A stretch of 64,000 bases of DNA from Lepidurus packardi. Lineage: Eukaryota; Arthropoda; Branchiopoda; Notostraca; Triopsidae. The notes beneath the pieces were generated by a model. It was given only the letters and a program-made list of their open reading frames with translations. It was not told the origin of the DNA and did no database searches. Both the position numbers and the translations under genes were made by a program. The stretch's first letter is position 1; every line of letters starts with the position of its first letter. Positions 29,289 through 41,468 of this stretch are shown here, piece by piece. The stretch lies in the NCBI GenBank assembly GCA_023053545.1, contig JAKZAN010000006.1, positions 11,477,412 to 11,541,411 of the forward strand, in the 5' to 3' direction.

Positions 29289-31528
29289 TTGTCAACGTCG
29301 GCCCTGGTGCCTCACATGTATGGGGTAGATCTGGGTGACGTATCGAGTGACAGTTCCTGTCAAAGTGACGGTGACCCAGACCCAACCAAAAGACGGGTTT
29401 CGGGAACCCTACTGAGGAGCGGCAGGTTGCTTCCTCGTACCCCCTCGACACTGCTTTGCCTTTCGTCCGACTCTTCCACGATGGCGAAGTCAGAAGAGTC
29501 AGGAGAGACGTCGCGGGCGATGGTGGCCATGATGGCTCAATTCCAGCAGTTCTTAGCCCAGCAGCAGACGCAACAGCACGCACCTGCGCTTGCCCTCCCG
29601 GCATACAATGGGGACAGCGATGTAGCGACTCGGAAAGACGCGTATCCTCTCCCCAGAGTGGACGACGTTCTTGATCGACTGGCAGGGGCGTCGTACTTCA
29701 GTACGCTGGATATGTGCCACGGATATTGGCAGGTGGGCATGGCCGAGGCCTCTTCCAATACAAGCGTATGCCCCAAGGATTGTGCAACGCCCCTGCATCC
29801 TTTCAGCGTCTATTGGACCGGGTCCTCGGAAGCCTTAAGTGGCGCTTTTGTTTAGTTTACCTGGATGACATCATGGTGTTTTCTCTGACCTTTGAGGAGC
29901 ATCTTGAACGGTTGTCATCTGTACTGATTTCCCACAGGCAAGCAGGATTGTTGCTCAAACCGAGCAAATGCTTTCTCGCCAGTCGGAAGATCTTATTTCT
30001 GGGACACGTTATATCGGGAGATGGCATTCGGCCGGATCCTAACAAGATTGAAGCAGTTTCAAATCATCCAACCCCTAGGAACGTCCGCGACGTGCGGAGC
30101 TTCCTGGGCTTAGCTTCTTATTACCGCCGATTCGTTCCAGGCTTCGCAAACACCGCGAGTTCGCTGAACGATTTGTTGAAGAAAGATGTCGGTTGGACTT
30201 GGGAGAGCAATCAGGAGCTGGCCTTCCGAAGTCTGATTGCCGCTCTGACCTCCTCTCCTACCTTGGTACACTACGACGAGAACGCTTCCCTCGTTTTGCG
30301 AACGGACGCCAGTGGTACTGGGTTGGGAGCAGTGTTGTCACAGCTGGACGGCGATAAGGAAGGGGTCGTCAGTTACCTTAGCCGTAGATTGTCCGATGCC
30401 GAAAGGAAATGGCACAGCAATGAGCTCGAATGCATGGCCGTCGTCTGGGCCGTTCAGAAGCTCAGGTCTTATTTGCTGGGAAAACACTTCACACTGCAGA
30501 CAGACAATAGCGCAGTGATGTGGCTTTTTAAGAAAAAAAAACATCACAGGGAAGTTCGCGCGGTGGGTACTGGCTCTACAAGAGTTCGATTTTGAAATCC
30601 GACACATCAAGGGCAGCCAGAACGTTGTCGCCGATGCGCTATACAGGATCCCCGAGATGAGCCCAACGCCCGTGTGTGCGGCAATGGTCGTCCAGAGGGA
30701 TGATTTCTTACTACAGCAGAGAAGCGACCAGCAACTGTCTGCCATTATGGAGTCTCTGGAGGCTGGAGAATCTGAGCACTCCCGCAGTTATGTTACGAAG
30801 GAAGGCGTTCTTTATCATACCACCGGACCAGGGTAGAAAACTGCGTTTGGTCGTACCTCGCTGTCTGCGAAGGACCGTACTCTCAGAATGTCACGACAGT
30901 ATTAGTGGGGGTCATCTGGGCATCGCGAAAACCTTCGATAAGGTTGCGAATCGGTATTGGTGGACGAAAATGACGAAACACGTGCAGGATTACGTAAGGT
31001 CCTGCATTAGATGCCAGACTTTCAAGCCTATGACAGGGAAACCCATGGGCAAATTGTAGTCGATAACACTCCTGAATATCCCGTTTCTAACTATGGGAAT
31101 CGATCATGTTGGGCCCCTTCGGACGACAATGCGGGGTAATCAGCACGTGTTGGTGGCGGTAGATTATGCGACCCGTTGGGTGGAGGCCTCGGCTGTTCCG
31201 GATACCTCAGCGTCGGTGGCGACTGAGTTCCTCCTGAATCAAGTAGTCTATCGTCACGGTGCACCGGATAAGCTGATCAGTGATCGAGGGACGGCTTTCA
31301 CTGCGCAAATATTCGAAAAAGCATTGGAAACCATTGGAGTCCGTCATGCGATGGCGGCAGCGTACCACCCGCAGACCAACGGCCTGTGCGAGCGGACTAA
31401 CAAAAGCCTGATGGCAGTAATGGCCCTTTGTATTGGCGGAATTGAACGGGATTGGGACCTTTTCGTCCCTGGTGCCGTATTCGCGCTTAACACCTCACGT
31501 CAGGAGACAACCAAGTACTCCCCGTTTT
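29289..31528 (+). pseudogene. Gypsy-4 gag-pol, internally deleted and frameshifted
   Basis: Short gag-like start (around MAKSEESGETSRAMVAMMAQ) jumps near 29625 straight into RT (AYPLPRVDDVLDRL, YFSTLDMCHGYWQV). A second small deletion lies near 29740. RT continues with MPQGLCNAPASFQRLL and VYLDDIMVFS. RNase H has RTDASGTGLGAVL; a frameshift follows in an A-run near 30530. The integrase zinc region (GGHLGIAKTF, CIRCQ) and core (GIDHVGPL, ISDRGTAFT, QTNGLCERTNK) end at 31528, where Harbinger-2 begins. Stops lie in between. Not functional. Confidence 0.85.
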
Positions 31529-31594
31529 GACGATCAACTAGATGAAGATTTCTCAGCCTTACCGAGTGATATTGAAGGTAATGTACTTTTATAA

Positions 31595-31996
31595 ATGCTT
31601 AGCACGAAGTTATTTGTCTGTATATTAGAAACACGCAACGAATCTTCTAGCTCCCGCGACACAGTGCCGCCCCCGAAAAAAAGGTCAAAACAAAATTATT
31701 TGAAGATTATCGAGGACCTCATGCAGGGATTTGCTGAACGGGATGCACAGTTTTTAGAGCAGCACAGGCAGATACAAAGTGATATCAAAGAACGAAATGA
31801 CAAGGAAGAGGCTTGGCGCATGAAACAGCTAGAGAACGAGGGACAACGTATTGCAAGAGAAGCAGCGCGCCTTGCAAAGGAAGAAGAACGCGTCAAGGAA
31901 GAGGAAGAAAGGAAGGACAAGATGCTTGATCTAATGGCTATGCTGGTCGGAAACGCCTGCGCAGAAAAGAAGCCAGCCCGTTCTCAACGGAAATGA
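31595..31996 (+). pseudogene. Harbinger-2 coiled-coil exon of Myb-type protein
   Basis: Exon from about 31628 (after tgtatattag) encodes LMQGFAERDAQFLEQHR and a Glu/Lys/Arg coiled coil ending KKPARSQRK. It pairs with the Harbinger-1 exon at 24482. The Myb/SANT exon upstream is lost. Confidence 0.7.
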
Positions 31997-32099
31997 ATCT
32001 TTCTCGTAATTTATTTCTGAAATTATCCCAGTTCTGAAGTGCAATACATTACTCGTTCATTTTAAGTGCAATTTCTAGTTTCAACTAGAATTGAAACTT

Positions 32100-32893
32100 C
32101 TACGGAGTATACCATACATGTGCAGATAGGGCATTACGGATAGTATCTTGGTTTATGGCGGCTTGTGGAACAAAGGGATCTTGCACAACTTCAGCTGGAC
32201 CTTCTACAGCCATCTGAAAGCACGAGTCGAACGTGTCGCCCTGCTCTTCACAAATATTGTGAAGAATGCAACAAGCATAAATGACCCTATTTATGCGGCG
32301 AATATTTGTGTCATTTCTTTTCAGAAGACACCGCCATCTACCCTTCAGTTTACCAAAGGACCGTTCAACTGTCATGCGATTACTGCTCAGTATATTGTTA
32401 AAACGTTCATTCTGAGCAGTAATGGCATGGGCAGAGTAAGGCTTCATAAGCCAAGTAAGAAGGGGATACGCAGCGTCACCTATAAGGTAGAAAGGGATGT
32501 TGACGCCACTGATAAGCTTCGTGGTGTCAGGGAACAGCATATTCTGCTGGGCAAGCTGGTGCAGTTTGCTGTTAGCAAAAATTCTCGCATCGTGCACCGA
32601 ACCAGGCCAGCCAACGTTTATGTTAATAAAACGCCCGGAAAAATCAACCACCGTCTGGAGTACAACCGTGTAGTCAGCTTTACGAACACAGTAGTAGTCC
32701 GCACGGTACTTTTTCGGGCCCAAAATAGGGATGTGCGTGCCGTCTATAGCTCCAACACACTGTGGAAGTTTTTTTCGACGCAAGTTTGACTCCGTTTCTT
32801 CCAGGCGCTGACCTTTGGGAATAGTTATGATAGTGTCACCGAAGAGAATTACCAGGGCAGCGCAGGTCTCATGCAAAGACCGCCATGCTGTTG
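32100..32893 (-). pseudogene. Harbinger-2 transposase, N-terminally truncated
   Basis: 258 open codons with CVGAIDGTHIPI, WPGSVHDARIF, FYLIGDAAYPL and MTVERSFGKLKGRW, so the full DDE triad is present. The first about 150 residues are replaced by MULE sequence at about 32894. About 80% identical to the Harbinger-1 protein by eye. Confidence 0.85.
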
Positions 32894-32894
32894 T

Positions 32895-34182
32895 CCCATG
32901 GTGGAAAATACATTAAACACCGGGTACATACATCTGGTGCGATCGACTGGAAATGCTCCGTTTATGGAAAAAATTTCAAGTGCTATGGCGCGATCAAGCA
33001 AACCGGCTCACAGTTTACAGTTGTTCGCGAGCATCAATGCAATAGCCTTGTCCCAGGAAGGGACAAAGAAATTGTAATGAAGAAAGACATGAAGGATATA
33101 GAAGGATATAGAGAAAATTCCAACAGACCAATTCCAATCCGCCCAAAATATCGTGGAGGATATTCTGATCAGCCGTCCAGCCCAGGAGACATTGCCAATG
33201 GCACTACCGAAATTTGCCTCCCTTGTTCGGCTAACCAACAGGGCTAGGGAACAGCAAAGACCAAAACACCCAATGGCCCTGGACTTCGACCTACTTGTGG
33301 ATCATGTACCACAAGGATTCCTACAGGATGACATAAATGGACCCCATCTGCGGCGGCACTTAATTTTCGCTACAGCTACGATGTTAACACTGCTGGCGAA
33401 CGCATCACAATGGTTTTGTGACGCAACATTCTACGTTGTCAGGCTTCCGTTTGCTCAATTGTTTTCTATCCATGCTTTCATTAAACATGGAGATAAAACG
33501 AAACAGGTATATTGCAAAGTGTCTTACCTAGAAAACAACCTTCACTATAGTTTTTAAGGTGTCTTTACTCACTTTATTACTTTATTTAAGGTGCCGTTGG
33601 TTTTTGCCTTAATGTCCGGAAAAAGCAAAAAGGACTATGAAGAGGTCCTTTTAGCAATTATACGCCGTTGCCCTCACTTACCACGCGTTTCCGGCATATT
33701 AATGGATTTTGAAGCAGCTTTTTGGCAAGCAGCAAAGGTGGTGTTGCCCGCTGTTAATCTCCGTGGATGCTCCTTCCACTGGAGCCAAGCGGTATACAGA
33801 AAAATTCAAGAAGTAGGACTTCAAACCCAGTATCGCGGCGACCAAGGAATACATCGATTTTCTCGGTAAGAAGGCCTTGCATTTTTTGCAGTCTTTGTTA
33901 AATCCAAACTAATGTTGTTCAACTACAGGAGGATACTGGCCCTTCAGTTTCTTCCGGCAGAACATATACGCCCCGCTTTCGGGAGTCTACGGAAGAAAAC
34001 AGAACATCCACTGCTGGGTCAATTGTGCGACTACGTTGAACGAACCTGGGTGAATTCTACCATGTGGCCACCGGAGGTCTGGTCTGCCTTCAATCAAACA
34101 ATCAGGACAAATAACGACCTTGAATCCTGGCACGCACGACTAAACAGAAAGGCGCAAAAAAAAGGATTAAATCTTTATTTAT
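32895..34182 (+). pseudogene. FLYWCH-type MULE transposase, part left of Gypsy-5
   Basis: A FLYWCH-like finger (IDWKCSVYGKNFKCYGAI...HQC) is followed by MULE core sequence: WFCDATFYVVRLPFAQLFS (first Asp), GILMDFEAAFWQAA (second Asp) and CSFHWSQAVYRKIQ. Two GT-AG introns are visible: 33507-33590 (84 bp) joins DKTKQ to VPLVFALMSGK, and 33866-33928 (63 bp) joins HRFS to RILALQFLP. The end, NNDLESWHARLNRKAQKKG, is the family C-terminal motif. The coding sequence is cut at 34182 by a Gypsy and resumes at 41896. A frameshift exists near 33155-33245. Confidence 0.83.
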
Positions 34183-34441
34183 TTGTAGTGACCTGACTCC
34201 CTGGTCAGGTTGGCCCCGCCCGACAAGGCGGATATAAACAAACCAGGTACAATACAGGAGTGATAACCCTCAATCAATCAAATATCTCAAGCTAAAATAA
34301 CCATCCAAGTAACCAAACAGTGTCATCACCAACGATACCACATTTGGCGACGAGGATAAAAGTTTTCAGCACCGTAGCAGTTAAGTTTGGCCTCAATTTT
34401 ATGGTACCTAGCCTAGCAGCCAGCAGCCCATAAAAAATCAC

Positions 34442-34984
34442 ATGGCGGAAGGATTGCCTCATTTTCCAAGCTTTGATCCTTATGGAGAGCCGCGAACAGT
34501 CGGAGAAAGATGGGAAAGTTATTTAATGCGTTTTAACACGTATTTAACTGCTTTTAACATCAAGACAGATGAACGCCAGAAAGCGTTACTGCTATTTTAC
34601 GCTGGGGAAGTCGTGCAGAAGATCGCAGGCACGTTGGATCACACCCCAAGGAAGCTGGAAGGCAAGACCGAAACTGCAGTCGAAGCGCTAACGAGGGCAT
34701 TATCTGAACGATTTAACCCGAGCGTTAACACCGACTACGAAACATATCGTTTCCGTCAGTTGTCACAGAAGACCAACGAAACACTGGACAATTTCTACAC
34801 AAGGCTGCAGCAACAGGTACCCTACTGCAAGTTCAAAGATCCTAATGCAGAAGTCAGGACACAGATCATACAGAACTGCGTGTCACACAAACTTCGGAAG
34901 CAGATTCTAGAAAACCCGGACATGAAGCTCGAGGATATTTTAAAGAAGGCTCGCACGATGGAACTATCTACATTGTATGCCTAA
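34442..34984 (+). CDS. Gypsy-5 Gag
   Basis: The ATG at 34442 gives MAEGLPHFPSFDPYGEP. It encodes the retrotransposon gag capsid with RWESYLMRFNTYLTAF, AVEALTRALSERFNP and ETLDNFYTRLQQQ. It ends at TAA 34982-34984, but the next codons are in the same frame and open straight into Pol. Either Pol is made by stop readthrough, or the TAA is a point mutation. Confidence 0.88.
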   Translation: MAEGLPHFPSFDPYGEPRTVGERWESYLMRFNTYLTAFNIKTDERQKALLLFYAGEVVQKIAGTLDHTPRKLEGKTETAVEALTRALSERFNPSVNTDYETYRFRQLSQKTNETLDNFYTRLQQQVPYCKFKDPNAEVRTQIIQNCVSHKLRKQILENPDMKLEDILKKARTMELSTLYA

Positions 34985-34987
34985 GAG

Positions 34988-37516
34988 ATGGCAGGGTCAC
35001 AACAGGAGCAGCAACACGTGAATAAGGTGACCGCAAAGGAGAAAACGCCGCGTCAGCCCAACAAGGGGAAGCAATGCCGTTTCTGCGGGAATGAATTCCA
35101 CGAAAAGCTCGAACTCTGCCCAGCACGTGGAAAACAGTGTAAGTCATGCGGAAAAAACAACCATTTCAGCCGGTGTTGTCTAAGCAAGAAAAACGAGCAC
35201 GTTGATCAACATGGGAATAGTCGTCCTCAAAAGCAGCAAGTGCGGCAGATCGTCACCGAGGAGGGAACTTCCAGTGAAGAAGAATGCATTTGGTCGCTGA
35301 GAACACTGCCAGAAGATGGAACCATGGGCGAAGCAGAGCGCATTTTGCGCATTTTAACGTCCCACCCAAAGGACCTAGAGATCGTAACAACGATTGGCAC
35401 CACACAAGTACGGATGTTGATTGACACCGGCACAACCGTTAACATCCTGGACAATGAAACGCATAAGCAATTGGGATCACCAGCCCTAACACCTGCAAAC
35501 GTCAAGCTCTTTCCATGGGGAAGCCCCCACCTAAGCGTTGCAGGGGAGATTTACCAAAACATCACATCTAACGGGATAACAATCCAGGCACTTTTCCTAG
35601 TACACCCAACAATCCCAGGCAACTTGTTGTCCTACAAGACAGCCAAAGCTTTACGTCTCATCGAAATAGTCAACACGCTGGAGGAAGAAAGCACCGCAAT
35701 TGATCTCTTGTCCCTCCAACAGCAATATCCAAACCTATTTGCCAAGTCTGGAAAATTGAAAGACACAACGATCAAACTCCACGTAGACCCGAATGTGACG
35801 GCCAAAGCACAGCCACACCGTCGAGTTCCCGTCCATCTACGTCGACAGGTAGAAGAACAGCTTGTGGAGATGGAGAAGCTTGGCATCATAGAAAAGGTCA
35901 CCGGACCTACACCGTGGGTCTCACCGATCGTAGTCGTGCCAAAACCGAAAGCACCCGGTAAAATTCGTATATGTGTAGACATGAGAGAAGCCAACAAAGC
36001 CGTAAAGAGAGAGCGCCATTTAACACCGACATTGGACGAAGTCTTGGCCGAGCTGGATGGAGCCATGGTATTTTCAGTACTGGATCTTAAGCATGGTTAT
36101 CACCAGCTGGAACTGGCTGAGGAGAGTCGCTATATCACGACGTTCTCCACCCACTGCGGATTAAGGCGTTACACACGGCTATCGTTTGGAATCAACGCCG
36201 CGGCTGAAATATTTCAAGAAGCAATACGGCAAACATTGGCAGGACTTCCCGGACAGCTCAACATCAGCGACGACATATTAGTCTTCGGGAGATCGGTAGA
36301 AGAACACAACAAGCGTCTTCATTACGTCTTTGACCGACTGAACAGCAGTGGCCTCTGTCTAAATTGGCAGAAATCGAAGATCGGCCGCAATCAGGTCACG
36401 TTTTTTGGATTTCAGTTCAGCCAGAACGGTATTAAGCCCGATCCTAAGAAAGTAGAAGCGTTGTTTAATACAACAAATCCGTCCAACGAAGCAGAGCTTC
36501 GAAGCTTCTTAGGGATGACGAATTATCTTGCGCGTTTCATTCCGGGATATGCGACGATCACAGCGCCACTCAGAAGCCTGTTGAAGAAACAGACCAAGTA
36601 CGACTGGACCCCCAATTGTGACATGGCTGTACAAAAGCTCAAGAGCATTCTTACAACCGACCCCCAAGTTGCTTTCTTTAATCCAAACTTGCCGACCACC
36701 ATCATCACAGATGCCAGCCCTGTCGGTGTAGCAGCGATCTTGTTGCAAGAGGAAAATGGCAAGGAAAGGGTCGTGGCGTATGCAAGTCGCTCGTTGACGG
36801 CCACGGAACAGCGTTATTCGCAGTTGGAAAGGGAGGGCCTCGCAGTCGTCTGGGCCTGTGAGCACTTTCATTTGTATGTTTTCGGAAAACCCATCACGGT
36901 TAGAACAGACCATAAGCCGCTGGTAGGCTTATTCAACAAATCTCTTAACCGCGTGAACGCGCGTATTGAACGCTGGGCGCTACGTCTTTTGCCTTACAAT
37001 GCGACAATTCAACACATAGCTGGAGCCACTAACCCCGCCGACTTCATGTCAAGGCAACCAACAGTATCGGATCGGAACGCGGTAGCCAGCTCCTGTGCTG
37101 ATGCGTTCGTGAATCTCTTAAGTCAGAGCCGCCTGCCCACTGCCCTCAAGCTATCCGAGGTAGCAAAAGCAACGGAGCAAGACGAAGTACTACAGCTAGT
37201 CAAGCGAGCTATCGTCACAGGGAACTGGAGCCCTGTCAAGAAACGTAACGCAGTTTACTTTCAACGTAGAAACGAGTTAACGTTTGACGCCGACAACAAC
37301 GTAATTTTAAAAGGACGCAAGATTTGTATTCCAGAAGAGCAGCAAGAGCGCATCATTCAGATAGCACACGAAAGCCATATGTGCATGACTAAAACCAAGC
37401 AACGTCTGCGCCTACATGTCTGGTTTCCCGGCATGGACCGCATGGTCGAAACGATCATTGAAATCTGCCGTGAGTGCCAAAATGTGCCAAAATGCAAAAG
37501 TGCAAATGTGCACTGA
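34988..37516 (+). pseudogene. Gypsy-5 Pol: zinc knuckles, protease, RT, RNase H
   Basis: Same frame as gag. Two Cys/His knuckles (CRFCGNEFHEKLELCP, CKSCGKNNHFSRCC), protease with IDTGTTVNIL, and RT with FSVLDLKHGYHQLEL, SFGINAAAEIFQ and NISDDILVFG follow. RNase H has TDASPVGVAAIL and REGLAVVWACEHF. The integrase zinc finger has HESHMCMTKTKQRLR and CRECQ. The frame ends early because a 10-bp tandem duplication (37475-37494) shifts it. Without those ten bases the frame would run on into the integrase. Confidence 0.88.
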
Positions 37517-38483
37517 AGATGGCTCAAAAGAACCAGTATGCCGCACACCATTACCTGATGAACCCTGGACGGACCTAAGTATGGACCTTTTTAGTCTGCC
37601 GAACGGCGATAAAGCGTTTGTCATAATCGACAAGTATTCCCGATTCCCAGAGGTGGCGATTCTTGAACACACCAGCGCCAAAGACATCATCAAGGTGCTA
37701 GATGCCAAATTCGCACGTTTTGGGATACCAGCGACTATCGCCTCAAACAATGGACCACCGTTCCAAAGTGAAGAGCTAAAACAGTATCTTCAACGTATTG
37801 GTGTCGAACACCGCCGTATAACACCATACTGGCCCGCCCCTAACGGCGACGTTGAACGATTCATGAGGAATCTAAACAAACTGGTCAGATCCTCAGTTGC
37901 GGAGAACGTGGACTGGAAGGAGAAGTTGCAACCTTTCCTTCTAGCCTATCGTTCAGCACCTCACCGGATGACTGGGCACAGCCCAGCTAGCCTACTATTT
38001 GGAAGACAGGTGAAAACCAAGCTCCCTCAGCTTAGCAATGCACATCAGCAACCCCGAAAGGAAGAAGTGAAGAACCAGGACCGGAAAGCCAAAGAGAAAA
38101 TGAAAGCCAATGCGGATCGGCATAACCATGCCAGGCAGAAGAGCTTCATCGTAGGGGAAAAAGTCCTCTTGAAAGACCAAAGGGCTATCCCAAACAAAAT
38201 GCTGCCAGGATATAACACCAAACCCTACACAGTAATTGCAGCAAAAGGAACGATGATCACAGCCCAACGTGGAAGCGAACAAGTCACGCGCAATGCCAGC
38301 TTATTCAAAAGATTTACCGGAAATGAAGAAAGTCAAAGAGTGGAACCGAGACAAACTGAAATAGAAGATTTACGCCCAGTCCCGCAAGCGGTGATTGCTG
38401 AGCCAATAAGTGAAACCCCTCGCTGGACTCGGCAACGGGAAACTCGTCCCCCTACATACCTGAAAAAAAAGGGAGAGATGTAG
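37495..38483 (+). pseudogene. Gypsy-5 integrase core and C-terminus
   Basis: After the 10-bp duplication the frame continues DEPWTDLSMDLFS (first Asp), IPATIASNNGPPFQ and APNGDVERFMRNL (Glu), then HNHARQKSFIVGEKVLL and the C-terminal module. The second catalytic position, normally SDNGPPF, reads SNNGPPF here, so the Asp is replaced by Asn. It ends at TAG 38481-38483, overlapping the start of the 3' LTR. Confidence 0.85.
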
Positions 38484-39013
38484 TGACCTGACTCCCTGGT
38501 CAGGTTGGCCCCGCCCCGACAAGGCGGATATAAACAAACCAGAAGCCTTTTCCAGCGACGGTTCAATTGTGCTGTGCCACGATTGTGCAAGGAACAAGCT
38601 ATTCCAGCGTTTTTGTGCGTGCTTTTTGTGCCGCGCAATCTTGTTCCAGCGACTGTGCCTTGGACTGTGCGTCCAGTTGTGCTTCGAATCGAGGGAACAG
38701 CTAAAAAGCTGTGCCGCAGTTCTGTGACCCGTTTCACTAGCGCGAAAATTTGAAGGGTGAAGGGAAAATGGAAGAGAAAATGACGTTCGTGCGATTACTG
38801 TTTGTAAATTAATGAAAGCTTGTTTTTGGAAATACAAGAGAAAAGTGTGAAAGGAAGTTTCGATTTGACTAATTGACTTATGTGAACAGGGACAGCCTTA
38901 ATTTGACCTTAACCTTGTATATCCGAATTCTTCTTTCGCTCTTTCTTGTATATATATTCCATCTTTGCTGTGAATACATTTAGTCTTTTAACTTGTGCCT
39001 ACATAACTACACT

Positions 39014-40136
39014 ATGGATGATCTTACCATTGATGAAATTTGTGACAAAGGAACTGTAGTTGAACACGATGAAGACCATTATGTTTTCAGTTTCACATTT
39101 GACAACGGTAAGTATTGAACATTTTTTTAGCAAAAAAGTTTCTAAGAAAATGTTTGCCTTTTACCTTATACAGGTACCTCACAACTCTACGGTGTTCCGA
39201 TTGAATGTATCCCCGAATATATTCTGAACCGCAATTACCCTACCGTACCAGAAGACAATGATCCACAACCAGCACAAGCTGCAGTAAACGAAATAAACGA
39301 AGATTTGTGGATGAACAAACGGAGCAAAGAAGCCCGAGCTAAGGATCACGAAGCCCGTTTGAAGCTAATCGCAATTCTCTCACAGCGACGTTCGGAGATG
39401 CAAGATAAAAAAACGTCCAGGCTGGTCTTCTGGAGTCGTGTTGCGGACCAACTACGCCAAGAAGGCGTTAACTTGCCGAACCCTGACGCGTGGAAGAAAG
39501 TGTACACCCAGTGGAGGAAGATGAAATCAACGTACTCTGGTTTCGTTGACAAATCGAAGAACCGAACGGGCAATGGCCACGTCGCTCCTCCTCTGTACTA
39601 TGAGGAACTGCATGCTTTTCTAGGTAAGCATTTTAAAACTCGAATGCAAATAAATACAAATTCAAGAGTATTTCCATTTAGGCGAAACTCATTCGATTAC
39701 TCCAGTGGCTTTGTCGGACTCCCTGCATCGTGAGGTACGAGTACCTGATGCTTCAAAGGACCCTGATACGTTCAACACTGTGGAGGATGAAGATACAGCT
39801 GATACACCATGCGTTTCTAGGCCCAGAAAACCTAACCGCGGAAATGAGCAGTCTGCAAGCGCATTGAAATGTATGGAGGATTTAAAGAATATCGAAGAGA
39901 GAAAGTATAACTTTTTGAAGGTATGCTTAAATTAGACGCGAGTGTTGTAGAACTAAATAATTTTGTATTCGGTATAGGAGCGTGAAGAAAAAAGAAATGC
40001 GAGAATTGAAGAAGAAGCCCGTTATCGAAGAGAAATGGACGCTCAGAAGCTGAAAGTAGCGGCGGACTTGGTAGACGCAATTAGAAATCTTCATAAAAAA
40101 GGACGCAAGAGACAACGTAGCACTGATTCCGAATAG
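39014..40136 (+). CDS. Harbinger-3 Myb/SANT-like partner protein (four exons)
   Basis: Exons 39014-39107, 39174-39623, 39682-39920 and 39978-40136, with introns of 66, 58 and 57 bp, all GT-AG and in phase. The protein starts MDDLTIDEICDKGTVVEHD. A SANT/MADF-like domain spans exon 2 (RLVFWSRVADQLRQEG, AWKKVYTQWRKMKSTYSGF), followed by an acidic linker. A charged C-terminal helix in exon 4 (EREEKRNARIEEEARY) ends with the basic KKGRKRQRS, a likely nuclear signal. In this superfamily the partner is needed for nuclear import and end recognition. Confidence 0.88.
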
Positions 40137-40212
40137 TTACTTGTACTGCGTTGCAATGGCATATACTTTTATCTTTATGATCCGGTCGTTATCTTTATGA
40201 TCTAAATACACT

Positions 40213-41468
40213 TCAATTTCCAAGTAACTGGACAAGGCTATTTCGCTTCTGCATTCCACATATTTCATTAATCGCTCCTGCTTCGTCTTCGGGTCCATCG
40301 TCATCCTCAAGCGGGTCAACATCATTTTCATTGAATAAATCCACGTCTCTTTGCCGAATGCGTAGGTTGTGTAGAACACAGCAAGAAACTATAATCCGGA
40401 TCACTCTTCTAACATGCGCTTTTACGTACAGGAGTCTTCGCCAAATCATTTTCAAATCGCCGAAAGAATTCTCTATCGTTACTCTTGTGGACGAGTGCTT
40501 CCGATTAAACTTCCTCTTCTCGGGAGTATTCGCGCTTGAATGCTTGAAGGCTGGGATGAGCCAGTCAAGGCACGGAAATGCGGAGTCACCAAGAATATGG
40601 TAGGTGTCGTTCCGGAACAGACTTCTTCGATCAGTTGAAGCTGTTCTGAAGAGGCCTGAATTTCGAAAAACACGGGCATCGTGAACACTTCCTGGGTACC
40701 CGGCAAAAATGTAGGAGAATGCACGATTAGGAAGACACACAGCCAAAAGAATTACAGAATGAGAAAATTTTCTGTTCAAATAAGACTTCTGATCAATTGA
40801 CGTAGCGTCTATCCTAATATGTGATCCATCAATGGCACCAATAACATTAGGGAAACCAGCGCGAAAAGAAAAATGGTCGGCAACAGACGGTTGTTCTTCA
40901 GGAGCTGGCCACTTGATAAATTCATGCTGATGCTGCTCAAGAATTGATGTTATTCTGTCAATTGAACGCCACACAGATGAAACTGTGCGGCCAAACAGCA
41001 CCGATATTTCCCGCATGGTACACTGATTAGCCAGGTACCATACGGTAATATAACACATTTCTTCCACGTCCATGGGCTGGTAGCCACCACTTGCTGCGGT
41101 TCTTGGGCAATTGACCTCGCAGAAGGATACGAGGCAGGCAAATGTGGAACGGGTCATGCGAAAGTGGCTCCGAAAAATATCCTCCAAGAAATGCGAAACT
41201 ACATGTTTCAGGAAACTGCCACAGATATTTCTAGGTTATTAAAACTATAGGCAAAATAATAAGCGGTGTAAATCACATACCCCGAATTCCTAGCAAGTTG
41301 AGAATTATTCTTGACATGTAACACGTTGCAAGCAAGAGAAAATGCTGTACTTGAGCTCCCATCATCGTCGAAATCTTCATCTTCCATTAGTTCCAAAGAA
41401 GACTCTTCAACTAGCAAGTTCTGCAAAACTTCGTTAGCACAGAGGGCCAAAGCTTGTGATTCTAGCAT
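40213..41468 (-). CDS. Harbinger-3 DDE transposase (two exons)
   Basis: Exon 1 is 41468-41281, starting MLESQALALCANEVL, with an acidic stretch (LMEDEDFDDDGSSS). A 50-bp intron (41280-41231) leads to exon 2, 41230-40213. The core contains NVIGAIDGSHIRI (Asp), YPGSVHDARVF, YHILGDSAFPC (Asp) and RVTIENSFGDLK (Glu), then CCVLHNLRIRQRD. It is only distantly like Harbinger-1, so it belongs to another lineage. The complete triad and lack of lesions suggest possible activity. Confidence 0.92.

Larger units (their letters stand above)
31529..32894. mobile_element. Harbinger-2 fragment
   Basis: Middle part of a relative of Harbinger-1, cut on both sides. It starts in the Myb-gene exon before the coiled coil (DEDFSALPSDIEG, then a 50-bp intron). 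It ends inside the transposase on minus, at the join with the MULE near 32894. No terminal repeats remain. Confidence 0.8.

Noticed and set aside
37416..37516. Programmed frameshift within Gypsy-5 pol
   Set aside because: The overlap is fully explained by a 10-bp tandem duplication, and the position inside the integrase zinc finger is not where such signals occur.
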